From Janthinobacterium violaceinigrum (GTDB lineage Bacteria > Pseudomonadota > Gammaproteobacteria > Burkholderiales > Burkholderiaceae_D): DNA of 64,000 nucleotides. The stretch is from assembly GCF_009208555.1 (NCBI RefSeq), contig NZ_WFLI01000007.1:1-64000 (forward strand), given 5' to 3'. Positions 35,849 to 44,942 of this stretch are shown here, piece by piece. The position numbers and the translations under genes were made by a program. The notes under the pieces were generated by a model. The model was not told where the DNA came from and ran no database searches. It saw nothing but the letters and a program-made list of their open reading frames with translations. Within the stretch, counting starts at the first letter, position 1. Each line of letters begins with the position of its first letter.

Positions 35849-38626
35849 TTATTTTGCCCCCGGCATGCCGTCGGCATCGAGCACCATCACCTCGCCCCAA
35901 CCCAGTTCCCGCACGCCTGCTTCGATCTTGCGCAGGTCGCCGACCACCACCCACACCAGTTCATCGGGCTGCACGAACTTGCCCCCCGCCCGGGCCAGCT
36001 GCGCCGCATCGAGCTGGCGCATCCTGGTCGAATAATTGGACCAGTAGGCATCGGGCAAGCCCAGGTTCAAGCTGGTCAAGGCGGCTGAATCAAGCGCCGC
36101 CAGGGTTTCGAAGCGGCCCGCCAGGCGCGAATGCATATTGCGCATGATGCTGTCGAACTCCTCGCCCTGCACCGGGCGTTCGCCGGCCACGCCGCGGATC
36201 TCCTTCGCCACCTCCTGCATCGCTTCGCGGGTTTTATCCGTCTGCACGGGCGCCAGCACCAGGAAGGCGCGCTGGCCGCGCGGGTTCGTCAGCTGTCCGC
36301 TGGTGCCGTAGCTCCAGTGCTTGTCCAGGCGCAGGTTGCGGTTCAGGCGCGACGTCGCCATGCCGCCGAAGTTCTGCATCAACGGCTCCGCCGCCAGGTC
36401 TTCCGGCTGTCCCTGCACTTGCGACAGGTGCGCGGCGACGATGGTCGATTGCGGCGCATCGGGTTTGTCGATCAGGAAGACGCGCTTGCCCGCCGTGCGG
36501 CCAGGTGCAGCCACCGCCTTGGCCGGCGCACTGCCCCCCTGCCAGCTGCCGAACGATGCTTCCAGCGCCGGCATCAGCTGCGCCAGGGTGGTATCTCCGC
36601 TGACGACAATGGTGGCGCTGCCCGGCTTGAACCAGGTGGCGTGCCATTGCGCCATGTCGGTGCGCGTCAGGCCTTGCACGCTGTCGGCATAGCCCGAAAC
36701 AGGCCGCCCGTACGCATGCTCCTTGCCATACAGGATGGCGGGCACGATGCGCATGGCCAGGCTGCTCGGCTGGGCTTTTTCCTGGCCGATCTGCGCCAGG
36801 CGGCGCTGCTTCTGCTGCGCAAACGAAGACTCGTCAAACGCCGGGCGCAGGGCTGCATCGGCCATCAGCGCCAGCGATGGCGCCAGGTTGCCCGCCGTCG
36901 ATTGCAGGCGCAGCAGGGACAGGTCGGCCAGCGAACTGCTGGACAGGTTGGCGCCCAGCGACTCGAGCGCGTCGGATAACTGGAAGGCATTGCGCGTGCG
37001 CGTGCCCTTGTCGAGCAAATCCATGGCCAGCGACGCGGCGCCCGCCTTGGCGGCGCTATCCGAGGCGCTGCCCGCGTCGAGCGCCAGCGTCACGTTGACG
37101 ATGGGCGCCGTGTGCCGCTGCAGCAGCACGACCTTCACGCCATTTTTCAGCTGCGCGCGCTCGATGGCGGGAAAGGCCACGTCGGGCGGCGTGCCGAGGG
37201 CCGGCAGCAGCTTGCGGTCCAGCGTCGATTTTTCCGCGCTCAGCTGCGCGAAGGGTTTCACCGTCATGGTATGGCTATTGGCATTGAGCCAGGCCGCACC
37301 GCTGCGCCGCACCTGTTCCGGCGTGACCCTGGCCGCCGCTTCCAGCTGGTCCAGATAGGCTTCCGGCGTAGCGCCAAAGGTGGCGTTTTCGGCCAGCAAA
37401 TTGGCACGGCGCCCAAGGCGTTCATTGGCCCGCGCGACCGCCGCGAAGCCGCGCGTCTTGGCGCGCGACAGCTCGTCCATCGTCGGTCCGTCCTTGAGCA
37501 ACTGCTGCAATACCTGGTCCATTTCGCGCTCGGCATCGGCCGGTGCCACACCCGGCTTGACGGTGACGACGATCTGGAACGCACCGGCCAGCTCATTGTC
37601 AGCCACGCCTGCGCTGACCGACGTGGCCAGGCCCTTTTCATACACCAGGCGGCGGTCCAGGCGCGCGCTTTTCGAACCGGCCAGCACATCGGCGAACAGC
37701 GACAAGGCAGGGATCGACGGATCGCCAAAGGCTGGCGCATGGTAGCTGCGGTAGATACGCGCCTGCGGCACGCGGTCTTCCATCTCGCTGCGGATATTGC
37801 TGTCCAGGCGCGGGATCCAGCTCTGCGTGCGCGGCAGCGGCGGACCGGGCGGAATCGCGCCGAAATACTGCGTCACCAGCGCCAGCGCGCGTTCCGGCGT
37901 GATGTCGCCAGCCAGCGCGATGACGGCGTTATTCGGGCCATAGTAGGTGCGGTACCACTGCTTGATGTCGTCCAGCGATGCGGCGTTCAAATCGTCCATG
38001 CTGCCGATCGTCGACCACGAATACGGATGCGAGTACGGATACATCTGCGCGCTGATTTCATCCCAGACGCGGCCATACGGCTGGTTCTCGCCCTGGCGTT
38101 TTTCATTCTGCACCACGCCCCGCTCGCGTTCGAGCATCTCTTTCGAGATGTAGTTGCCCAGGTAGCCCATGCGGTCGGACTCCAGATACAGGGTGCGTTC
38201 CAGCGCCGACACAGGCACGTCTTCATAGAAGTTGGTGCGGTCGCCGTTCGTCGTACCGTTGCGGTTATTCGCGCCCAGGTCGTCCATCGCTTCGCGGAAG
38301 CCGTGCGGATAATTTTCCGAGCCGTTGAAGAAGAAGTGTTCGAACAGGTGCGCAAAGCCCGTCTTGCCGCGCTGCTCGTTGCGCGAACCCACGTGGTACC
38401 ACAGGTTCACGGCGACCACGGGCACGCTGTGATCCTCGTGCACGATCAGGGTCAGGCCATTTTTGAGCACGAATTTCTGCTGCTTGAGCGCGAAGGCACT
38501 GCGCTGGAACGGCGCCTGGGCGGCCGGCGCCGTTGTGGCGGATGCGGCCGGCGTGGCGGCATGCAGGGGGACGGCCATTTGCGCGACGGCGGAAAGGACC
38601 AGGGATATCAACAATTTCTGTTTCAT
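35849..38626 (-). CDS. M16 family zinc metallopeptidase, two-domain
   Basis: 925 residues. A signal peptide (KQKLLISLVLSAVAQMAVPLHA) is followed by the M16 catalytic domain with the inverted zinc motif HLFEH at residues 93-97 and the downstream Glu region (ERERGVVQNEKRQG). Two M16-type halves are present; the C-terminal half lacks the HxxEH motif and probably forms the inactive half of the clamshell. It would degrade peptides in the periplasm, like PqqL-type or insulinase-type enzymes. The start at 38626 (MKQKLLISLV) is chosen because it begins the signal peptide; an upstream frame adds 30 residues. It is divergent from the LysR gene at 38801. Confidence 0.92.
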   Translation of the reverse strand: MKQKLLISLVLSAVAQMAVPLHAATPAASATTAPAAQAPFQRSAFALKQQKFVLKNGLTLIVHEDHSVPVVAVNLWYHVGSRNEQRGKTGFAHLFEHFFFNGSENYPHGFREAMDDLGANNRNGTTNGDRTNFYEDVPVSALERTLYLESDRMGYLGNYISKEMLERERGVVQNEKRQGENQPYGRVWDEISAQMYPYSHPYSWSTIGSMDDLNAASLDDIKQWYRTYYGPNNAVIALAGDITPERALALVTQYFGAIPPGPPLPRTQSWIPRLDSNIRSEMEDRVPQARIYRSYHAPAFGDPSIPALSLFADVLAGSKSARLDRRLVYEKGLATSVSAGVADNELAGAFQIVVTVKPGVAPADAEREMDQVLQQLLKDGPTMDELSRAKTRGFAAVARANERLGRRANLLAENATFGATPEAYLDQLEAAARVTPEQVRRSGAAWLNANSHTMTVKPFAQLSAEKSTLDRKLLPALGTPPDVAFPAIERAQLKNGVKVVLLQRHTAPIVNVTLALDAGSASDSAAKAGAASLAMDLLDKGTRTRNAFQLSDALESLGANLSSSSLADLSLLRLQSTAGNLAPSLALMADAALRPAFDESSFAQQKQRRLAQIGQEKAQPSSLAMRIVPAILYGKEHAYGRPVSGYADSVQGLTRTDMAQWHATWFKPGSATIVVSGDTTLAQLMPALEASFGSWQGGSAPAKAVAAPGRTAGKRVFLIDKPDAPQSTIVAAHLSQVQGQPEDLAAEPLMQNFGGMATSRLNRNLRLDKHWSYGTSGQLTNPRGQRAFLVLAPVQTDKTREAMQEVAKEIRGVAGERPVQGEEFDSIMRNMHSRLAGRFETLAALDSAALTSLNLGLPDAYWSNYSTRMRQLDAAQLARAGGKFVQPDELVWVVVGDLRKIEAGVRELGWGEVMVLDADGMPGAK

Positions 38627-38800
38627 TGAATACCTTGAAAAAGGGACTTCGCATGGAAACGCGCAGCACGCAATGGCCGCAGGCGTCAGGTATTCTGCCA
38701 GAGATTGCGATGGCAAATGACTATTTATTGCAATTTAGAAATCTCCTCCGGGCTTGCCGCCGCCCTTTGCATTTGGCGTTAAAAACGGTACGATCCTGCG

Positions 38801-39778
38801 ATGGAAACCAAATGGCTGGAAGACTTCATTTCGCTCGCTGAAACGCATAATTTCAGCCGTTCCGCGGCCCTGCGCCACGTCACCCAGCCGGCATTCTCGC
38901 GGCGCATCCAGTCGCTGGAAAACTGGCTCGGCATCGATCTGGTCGACCGCACCTCGTACCCCACGCGCCTGACGCCGGCCGGCGCCGTGTTTTACGAGCA
39001 GGCGCTGGAAATGCTGGGACAGATCAATGGCGTGCGCGCGCTGTTGCGCGGCAAGCGCGCGGCCACGCAGACGAGCGTCGATTTCGCCGTGCCCCACACC
39101 CTGTCGCTGACCTTCATGCCGAAGTGGCTGACGGCCCTGGAAGAAGGTTTTGCGCCGATCAACAGCCGCTTGATGGCCCTGAACGTGCACGACGCCGTGC
39201 TGCAGCTGGTCGACGGCGGCTGCGACCTGCTGCTGTGCTATCACCATCCGCGCCAGCCGGTGCAGCTGGACCCGGGCCGCTACGACATGCTGGTGATGGG
39301 CCGCGAAACCCTGCGCGCGTATGCGCGCTGCGGCCAGGACAAGGTGCCGGACTTCGTCCTGCCGGGCAGCGCCAAGGAGCCGCTGCCCTTCCTCTCCTAC
39401 ACCAGCAACGCCTACCTGGGACGCATGGTGGAACTGCTGGTGGCCGACGCCAAGGTGCCCCTGTTCCTCGATACCTGCTACGAGACGGACATGGCCGAGG
39501 GCTTGAAAATGATGGCGCTGGAAGGACGCGGCATCGCCTTCCTGCCCGAATCGGCCGTCATGCGCGACGTCAAATACAAGCACCTGGCGCGCGCCGACGG
39601 CGGCGCGCCAGGCTGGGAAATCGAGCTGGAGATCCGCCTGTACCGCGAACGCCCATCGAGCCTGCGTCCCGGCAAGCAGATCGTCGAAAGCCTGTGGCAA
39701 TACCTGGTGCAGTCGCAGGACGGCAAGACCCGCATGGGCAAGCGCCGCAAACGCGCCTCCGGAACCGCGCCATCCTGA
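38801..39778 (+). CDS. LysR-family regulator (HypT/YjiE-like)
   Basis: 325 residues. The HTH begins METKWLEDFISLAETHNFSRSAALRHVTQPAFSRRIQSLE, the opening typical of the HypT/YjiE branch, and the effector domain contains LSYTSNAYLGRMVELL and GLKMMALEGRGIAFLPES, also like that branch. E. coli HypT is activated by hypochlorite through methionine oxidation. Whether this protein senses the same signal cannot be said. A Lys/Arg-rich tail (GKRRKRA) ends the protein. It is divergent from the M16 protease gene, with 174 bases between the starts. Confidence 0.85.
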   Translation: METKWLEDFISLAETHNFSRSAALRHVTQPAFSRRIQSLENWLGIDLVDRTSYPTRLTPAGAVFYEQALEMLGQINGVRALLRGKRAATQTSVDFAVPHTLSLTFMPKWLTALEEGFAPINSRLMALNVHDAVLQLVDGGCDLLLCYHHPRQPVQLDPGRYDMLVMGRETLRAYARCGQDKVPDFVLPGSAKEPLPFLSYTSNAYLGRMVELLVADAKVPLFLDTCYETDMAEGLKMMALEGRGIAFLPESAVMRDVKYKHLARADGGAPGWEIELEIRLYRERPSSLRPGKQIVESLWQYLVQSQDGKTRMGKRRKRASGTAPS

Positions 39779-39800
39779 CTGGCAATCCTGGCAACACAAC

Positions 39801-39817
39801 TATGCATTAAATGCATA
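39801..39817. repeat. TATGCATT-A-AATGCATA palindrome upstream of gdhA
   Basis: Perfect 8-bp arms around a single central base, 22 bases after the LysR stop and 178 bases before the gdhA start. It may be an operator, but no bound factor can be named. Confidence 0.45.
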
Positions 39818-39994
39818 ACCGGATGCGCACAAAGCATTGGCCGGGGCATGAGGCTATCGCCTACGATGCGGTTCCGCTGCGCGCAGCCTTCAGGTGCGCC
39901 TACCACAGCATTTTTGAACGCCAGAAAAATTCATCGCGATGCTCTGCGGATTTTTCGGCGTTACACCACCGTTTTGTCCAGGAGCTTATCAAGC

Positions 39995-41281
39995 ATGACC
40001 AGCAAGCACGCACTTCCTTCCTACCTCAATTCCGAAGATCTGGGCCCATGGGGCGTCTACCTCGAGCAGATCGACCGCGTTACGCCGTACCTGGGCAACC
40101 TGTCGCGCTGGGTGGAAACGCTGAAGCGTCCAAAGCGCATCCTGACGGTCGACGTGCCTATCGAGCGCGATGACGGCACCATTGCCCACTACGAAGGCTA
40201 CCGCGTGCAGCACAACCTGTCGCGCGGCCCGGGCAAGGGCGGCGTGCGCTTCCACCAGGACGTGACCCTGTCGGAAGTGATGGCCCTGTCGGCCTGGATG
40301 ACGGTCAAGAATGCAGCCGTCAACGTGCCATACGGCGGCGCCAAGGGCGGTATCCGTGTCGATCCGAAGACCCTGTCGCGCAACGAACTGCAACGCCTGA
40401 CCCGCCGCTACACGAGCGAGATCAGCATGATCATCGGACCGAACAAGGATATCCCGGCGCCGGACGTCAACACGAATGAACAAGTCATGGCGTGGATGAT
40501 GGACAGCTACGCCATGATCGGCGGCAATATGTCGACCGGCGTGGTGACGGGTAAGCCAATTTCGCTGGGCGGCAGCCTGGGTCGCCGCGATGCGACGGGC
40601 CGCGGCGTGTTCGTCGTCGGTTGCGATGCGGCCGCCAAGGTCGGCATGTCGCTCGAAGGCGCGAAAGTCATCGTGCAAGGTTTCGGCAATGTGGGCGGCG
40701 TCGCTGCCCGCATGTTCGCTGAAGCCGGCTCGAAAGTGGTGGCGGTACAGGACCACAAGACCACCGTCGTGCATTCCGGCGGCTTGAACATCCCGCAACT
40801 GCTGGCACACGTGGCCGAAGTGGGCAGCGTCGAAGGCTTCCCGGGCGCCGAGGCATTCGTGCCACGCGAAGATTTCTGGGGCATCGATTGCGACATCCTG
40901 ATCCCGGCCGCACTGGAACAGCAGATCACCGCAGAACGCGCACAAGTCATCCGCGCCAAGATCATCCTGGAAGGCGCCAATGGCCCGACCCTGCCGGCAG
41001 CGGACGACATCCTGACCGACCGCGGCGTGCTGATCGTGCCGGACGTGCTGGCCAACGCCGGCGGCGTGACCGTCAGCTACTTCGAGTGGGCGCAGAACTT
41101 CTCGAGCTTCTTCTGGACGGAAGAAGAGATCAACAGCCGCCTGACCCGCATCATGCGCGAAGCGTTCGACGCCGTATGGCAAGTGTCGCAAGAGAAGAAA
41201 GTGTCGATGCGTACCGCCACCTTCATCCTGGCATGCACGCGCGTGCTGCAAGCCCGCGAAGTGCGCGGCCTGTACCCTTAA
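39995..41281 (+). CDS. gdhA: Glutamate dehydrogenase
   Basis: 428 residues. The dimerisation domain has the catalytic lysines in PGKGGVRFH and [14 protein letters not shown], with the [13 protein letters not shown] loop; the Rossmann domain has [20 protein letters not shown] and the [16 protein letters not shown] motif. The length and motif spacing match the short hexameric enzymes of the GudB/RocG type, usually NAD-linked. It converts glutamate to 2-oxoglutarate and ammonia, or the reverse. The ATG at 39995 ([11 protein letters not shown]) has AGGAG ten bases upstream; the longer open frame is non-coding leader. Confidence 0.96.
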   Translation: MTSKHALPSYLNSEDLGPWGVYLEQIDRVTPYLGNLSRWVETLKRPKRILTVDVPIERDDGTIAHYEGYRVQHNLSRGPGKGGVRFHQDVTLSEVMALSAWMTVKNAAVNVPYGGAKGGIRVDPKTLSRNELQRLTRRYTSEISMIIGPNKDIPAPDVNTNEQVMAWMMDSYAMIGGNMSTGVVTGKPISLGGSLGRRDATGRGVFVVGCDAAAKVGMSLEGAKVIVQGFGNVGGVAARMFAEAGSKVVAVQDHKTTVVHSGGLNIPQLLAHVAEVGSVEGFPGAEAFVPREDFWGIDCDILIPAALEQQITAERAQVIRAKIILEGANGPTLPAADDILTDRGVLIVPDVLANAGGVTVSYFEWAQNFSSFFWTEEEINSRLTRIMREAFDAVWQVSQEKKVSMRTATFILACTRVLQAREVRGLYP

Positions 41282-41286
41282 TGGCT

Positions 41287-41378
41287 GCCTGAGAAAATGC
41301 CTGGGGCGTTGTTGCTTCGCCTCGCCGTACTCGCGTACTGTCTTCGGCTTTGCGCCTAGCCCCAGACATTTTTCAGGC
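41287..41378. repeat. Long imperfect hairpin repeat after gdhA
   Basis: The outer arms GCCTGAGAAAATGCCTGGGGC (41287-41307; shown as 21 bases in two parts: GCCTGAGAAA and ATGCCTGGGGC) and GCCCCAGACATTTTTCAGGC (41359-41378) pair with one bulge and one mismatch. The inside folds further towards a GTAC-TCGC-GTAC tip. It has no coding potential and looks like a dispersed palindromic element of the REP/MITE type. Confidence 0.7.
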
Positions 41379-41400
41379 GCCATTGGTTTGCTAGCGCTCT

Positions 41401-41440
41401 AAAAAAATCCCGCCACACTGATGTGTGAGCGGGATTTTTT
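41401..41440. terminator. Bidirectional terminator between gdhA and galE
   Basis: AAAAAATCCCGC(C)ACAC pairs with GTGTG(A)GCGGGATTTTTT. It has T tracts on both strands and lies between the convergent gdhA (+) and galE (-) genes. Confidence 0.88.
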
Positions 41441-41456
41441 GTATCCGAGGACTTTT

Positions 41457-42476
41457 TTACGCCGCGTAACCTTGCGGGTTCTGGTGCTGCCAGCGCCAGT
41501 GGTCGCGGCACATGTCCTCGATGTTTTTCTGCGCTTGCCAGCCCAGCAGTTCCTTCGCCTTGTCGGCCGAGGCGTAGCAGCTGGCGATGTCGCCGGGGCG
41601 GCGCGGCACGACGTCATACGGCACGGCGCGGCCGCTGGCGGCTTCGAAGGCGCGCACGGTATCGAGCACACTGTAGCCGTGGCCCGTGCCCAGGTTGACG
41701 GTAAAACCGCCCTCGGTGGAAAACAGGCGGTTCAACGCCGCCACATGGCCCAGCGCCAGGTCGACCACGTGGATATAGTCACGCACGCCCGTGCCGTCCG
41801 GCGTAGCGTAGTCGTTGCCGAAGACGGCCAGGCGCTCGCGGCGGCCCACTGCCACCTGGGCGATGAACGGCATCAAATTGTTCGGAATACCGGCAGGATC
41901 TTCACCGATCAGGCCGCTGACATGTGCACCGACCGGATTGAAGTAGCGCAACACACCTACTTGCCATTGCGCATCAGCATGCACGAGATCGGCCAGGATC
42001 TGTTCGACCATCAGCTTGCTGCGGCCGTATGGGTTGGTCACGGACAGGCGCGACGTTTCCAGGATGGGCAAGGCTTCCGGGTCGCCATACACGGTGGCCG
42101 ACGAGCTGAACACAAAACGCTTCACGTTCGCCGCCGCCAGCACTTCCAGCAGCGCCACGGTACCCGTCACATTATTGTCCATGTACATCAACGGCTGGGC
42201 CACGGATTCGCCCACCGCCTTCAGACCTGCGAAATGGATCACCGCGTCGATGGCGTGCTCGCGCAGGACGGCGGCCATGGCCGCGCGGTCGCGCACGTCC
42301 GCCTCGTAGAAGGGCACACTTTTGCCCGAGATGCGCTCCACGCGCGCCATCGCTTCGCGCGCGCTATTGCACAGATTATCCACCGCCACCACATCAAAGC
42401 CGGCAGCCAGCAATTCGACGCACGTATGCGAACCGATGAAACCGGATGCGCCGGTCACGAGTATTTTCTTGGACAT
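41457..42476 (-). CDS. galE: UDP-glucose 4-epimerase
   Basis: 339 residues from the ATG at 42476 (an upstream TTG would add four). It has the extended SDR features: GASGFIGSHTCVELL at the N-terminus, FSSSATVYGDP (catalytic Ser/Thr) and the active-site Tyr and Lys in YGRSK, then YFNPVGAH. It interconverts UDP-glucose and UDP-galactose in the cytoplasm. UDP-Gal could feed the polysaccharide locus that starts about 1 kb further on, but the gene is separated from it by trmB and a tRNA. Confidence 0.96.
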   Translation of the reverse strand: MSKKILVTGASGFIGSHTCVELLAAGFDVVAVDNLCNSAREAMARVERISGKSVPFYEADVRDRAAMAAVLREHAIDAVIHFAGLKAVGESVAQPLMYMDNNVTGTVALLEVLAAANVKRFVFSSSATVYGDPEALPILETSRLSVTNPYGRSKLMVEQILADLVHADAQWQVGVLRYFNPVGAHVSGLIGEDPAGIPNNLMPFIAQVAVGRRERLAVFGNDYATPDGTGVRDYIHVVDLALGHVAALNRLFSTEGGFTVNLGTGHGYSVLDTVRAFEAASGRAVPYDVVPRRPGDIASCYASADKAKELLGWQAQKNIEDMCRDHWRWQHQNPQGYAA

Positions 42477-42554
42477 AATATTGCTCAATGCAAAAAAGAT
42501 AAGACTACCGTAATTCCCCCGCCTTGCCTAGCTGGCGCACGCTAGCGCGCGCGT

Positions 42555-42586
42555 TAAAAAAGCCTGCGGCGTCGCCGCGGCAGGCT
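42555..42586 (-). terminator. Rho-independent terminator of trmB
   Basis: On the minus strand AAGCCTGCC...GGCGAC...GCAGGC forms a GC-rich stem followed by six T residues. It lies 40 bases after the trmB stop. Confidence 0.85.
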
Positions 42587-42625
42587 TGTTCTCGAGCAAA
42601 CGGCACGGTGGGAAAACCGCCCAAT

Positions 42626-43345
42626 TTACTTCTTGATGAATACCAGATCCCACACGCCATGGCCCAGCTTCAAGCCACGGTTTTCAAACTTGGTCAGCGG
42701 ACGGTACGCCGGCTGCGGCGCATACCCCTCGGCGCTATTGCGCAACTGCGGCTCGGCGCCCAGCACTTCCAGCATTTGCACTGCGTAATCTTCCCAGTCG
42801 GTGGCGCAATGCAGATAGCCACCCGGCGCCAGGCGATCGGTCAATTGCTTGACGAATGGCGACTGGATCAGACGGCGTTTGTTGTGGCGCGCCTTGTGCC
42901 ACGGATCGGGGAAGAACACGTGGATGCCGGCCAGCGAATTGGCAGGAATCATGTGCGTCAGCACTTCCACGGCATCGTGCTGCAGCAGGCGCAGATTCGT
43001 CAGCGACTCTTCGCCGATCAGCTTCAACAGGCTGCCAACGCCCGGCGTATGCACTTCGACGCCGATGAAATCCTTCTCCGGCATGGCTTTGGCGATATGC
43101 GCCGTCGTCGCCCCCATGCCGAAACCGATTTCCAGGATGACCGGCGCCTTGCGGCCGAACACCTGCTCGAAGTCCATCGGCTCCTTAGCGAAAGGCAACA
43201 GGAACTGCGGTCCCAGGGTCTCGAGCGCGCGCGCCTGCGCGACAGACAGGCGTCCCGCGCGGGTCACGAAGCTGCGGATGCGGTGTTCGGTCGGATCGTA
43301 CATCATCGGCCGCGCCGGGCCGTTTGCTGGGGTATCAGAAGACAT
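42626..43345 (-). CDS. trmB: tRNA (guanine-N7-)-methyltransferase
   Basis: 239 residues. The SAM motif is [16 protein letters not shown], and the family signature [17 protein letters not shown] is intact, with the following [15 protein letters not shown]. It methylates G46 in the variable loop of tRNAs. The N-terminal 20 residues are a flexible leader. The gene ends with a clear terminator and lies 53 bases downstream of the tRNA-Gly gene on the same strand, so it may share its transcript. Confidence 0.96.
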   Translation of the reverse strand: MSSDTPANGPARPMMYDPTEHRIRSFVTRAGRLSVAQARALETLGPQFLLPFAKEPMDFEQVFGRKAPVILEIGFGMGATTAHIAKAMPEKDFIGVEVHTPGVGSLLKLIGEESLTNLRLLQHDAVEVLTHMIPANSLAGIHVFFPDPWHKARHNKRRLIQSPFVKQLTDRLAPGGYLHCATDWEDYAVQMLEVLGAEPQLRNSAEGYAPQPAYRPLTKFENRGLKLGHGVWDLVFIKK

Positions 43346-43398
43346 GGGAATGGAGAAATAAGTGGCCGCGCCGCATAAAGTCAGGCGTCAGCGAAAAA

Positions 43399-43472
43399 TG
43401 GAGCGGGTGAAGGGAATCGAACCCTCGTCGTAAGCTTGGGAAGCTTCTGCTCTACCATTGAGCTACACCCGC
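43399..43472 (-). tRNA. tRNA-Gly(CCC)
   Basis: 74 bases including an encoded 3' CCA. On the minus strand the acceptor stem GCGGGTG/CACCCGC, the D arm GCTC..GAGC, the anticodon loop TTCCCAA (anticodon CCC) and the T arm GAGGG-TTCGATT-CCCTT? are all readable, with discriminator base T. The order and loop match E. coli glyU closely. The top pair of the anticodon stem (27-43) is a G/A mismatch, which is unusual. A short T run follows the CCA. Confidence 0.95.
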
Positions 43473-43481
43473 GAAGCCTGC

Positions 43482-43511
43482 ATTTTACGCGGGATGGCAA
43501 GCACTTGGCAA
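43482..43511 (-). promoter_or_regulatory. Sigma-70 promoter of tRNA-Gly
   Basis: On the minus strand TTGCCA (43506-43511), 18-base spacer, TAAAAT (43482-43487), 9 bases before the mature tRNA. Confidence 0.6.
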
Positions 43512-43771
43512 ACTTGTGGATCGCTTTCGCATGCATCAGCAATTCCCGCGATATGTAACAAAAAACATGGGCTGCCACTCTGGCAAGGTATCTTTTTTGT
43601 TGATAGAGAACAACATCTCAGACTGCCAGACGCGCTGAATGACCGGGTATGTAGCAAAATTAGATTAAATTATTGTCGCCACGCACTGTGTGGCGCAGAC
43701 TAGCAAGAGAAATGTTGCTACAATCGTGTGACAGTTTAGCATTCCCACTGTTCAACCTAAAAGGATATCCC

Positions 43772-44014
43772 ATGAAGAAAATTCTGATCGCTTCGGCAAT
43801 CCTGTGCTTCGCTTCCGCACAAGCCATGGCTCAATCGACGCCAGCCCCTGCACCAGCTGCAGCCGCACCAGCTGCTGGCGCCGCTGCCGGTACCACTGTT
43901 GCCGGCCTGAGCGTCAGCACCATGATCGCAATCGGTGCAGCAGTTGCCGTTGTGGCCGGTGCAGCAAGCTCGGATTCGACCACCGCGCACACGACCCCAA
44001 GCCACGCCAAGTAA
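43772..44014 (+). CDS. Small secreted Ala/Pro/Thr-rich protein (GfcA/YjbE-like)
   Basis: 80 residues. A signal peptide (KKILIASAILCFASAQAMAQ) is followed by a Pro/Ala stretch (TPAPAPAAAAPAAG), one Gly/Ala/Val-rich hydrophobic segment (about 44-64, STMIAIGAAVAVVAGA) and a Ser/Thr/His-rich tail. The layout closely resembles the short proteins GfcA (YmcE) and YjbE that open exopolysaccharide and group 4 capsule operons in enterobacteria; the resemblance is of composition and topology, not a proved homology. The ATG has AAAGGATA upstream. A TACAAT hexamer 48 bases before the start may be its -10. It lies at the entrance to the polysaccharide locus and has its own terminator, so it can be made in excess. 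Confidence 0.65.
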   Translation: MKKILIASAILCFASAQAMAQSTPAPAPAAAAPAAGAAAGTTVAGLSVSTMIAIGAAVAVVAGAASSDSTTAHTTPSHAK

Positions 44015-44321
44015 ACTGTCGATGCCTTTGGCACCGACAGACAGGGCCACACCTGCGAGCGACATCAAGTGCAACGCTGGCTTGGCCCCATGAGAAGTGG
44101 CCTTGGCAAACGCCATGCCATTTCTCAATAAAAGCCCATTTTCATTTTCTTGAAAACGGGCTTTTTACTTTTTTCTTCAGTGATACGCACGCTCTTTTAC
44201 TCCAGTCTCTCAAACGCCTGGCACCAGGCCATCACCACGCGCGCGGGCAATACTCAGCTGTTTTGAGGAAAAATGCCTTCCATCATGTGCGTGAGATGCC
44301 CGGCTTAATCATGTAAAGTTG
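44015..44321. other. Intergenic region small secreted protein-dgkA (307 bases)
   Basis: It holds the terminator at 44131-44170 and then a stretch with the likely promoter of the diacylglycerol kinase gene. No other gene or RNA is evident. Confidence 0.6.
44131..44170 (+). terminator. Rho-independent terminator after the small secreted protein gene
   Basis: AAAGCCCATTTTCA pairs with TGAAAACGGGCTTT (one A/C mismatch) around a 6-base loop and is followed by TTACTTTTTT. Confidence 0.85.
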
Positions 44322-44678
44322 ATGAAAAACCAGCCTTTCTACAAGCGTATGGGATTTGCCCTGCAAGGCCTGGACGCCGCCTTCCGCATGGAATCGAGCT
44401 TTCGCCTGCAATGCCTCGCCGCCTGCGCGGTTCTTCTCGTGCTTGCCTGGAGCCGGCCAGCCATGCTCTGGTGGGCTTTGCTATTGCTCAATTGTGGAAT
44501 GGTCCTCGCTGCAGAATTATTCAACACCGCCCTTGAACACTTGATCGACCACGTCCATCCATCCCTTCATCCCAGCATCAAGATCGCCAAGGATTGCGCC
44601 GCAGGAGCCGTGTTCATTCTTAGTATCAGTGCCCTATGCACATTTGTTGCTTTTTTGGTGGAAATGGTTTCTAACTAG
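44322..44678 (+). CDS. dgkA: Diacylglycerol kinase
   Basis: 118 residues with three membrane helices. The catalytic glutamates sit in the motifs AAFRMESSFRLQ near the N-terminus and AAELFNTALEHLIDHV (Glu of the NTALE motif), followed by KIAKDCAAGAV; this is the full signature of prokaryotic DAGK. It phosphorylates diacylglycerol at the inner membrane, recycling lipid released from membrane-derived glycan synthesis. The ATG at 44322 is taken; a TTG one codon earlier is also in frame. It is separated from manC by 264 bases. Confidence 0.94.
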   Translation: MKNQPFYKRMGFALQGLDAAFRMESSFRLQCLAACAVLLVLAWSRPAMLWWALLLLNCGMVLAAELFNTALEHLIDHVHPSLHPSIKIAKDCAAGAVFILSISALCTFVAFLVEMVSN

Positions 44679-44942
44679 GCGGAATTCCTGCTTGGCAAAT
44701 TACAATAGGTCCAGGCCTTAACCAGCTCCCACTCCCCAAACCGGGATGCCAGCAAAAGAAAAACAAGGATTGCTATAAATCATTAGAATATTGTCCTTTC
44801 GAAATATTTACTAGCTGGCAAAAAAGCTGCATTCCGCCTTGCGGTCCAGGACTGGCACATAAGACATCTAAACACTTTGTGGACGACAGGAGCCAGAATG
44901 CTCATCCATTAAGGCTGTTTTAAATTTTAAATTGATGCATAC

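Noticed and set aside
37112..38629. 505-codon frame opposite the M16 protease gene
   Set aside because: The minus-strand frame has the signal peptide and HxxEH site; this frame has neither motif nor start signals.
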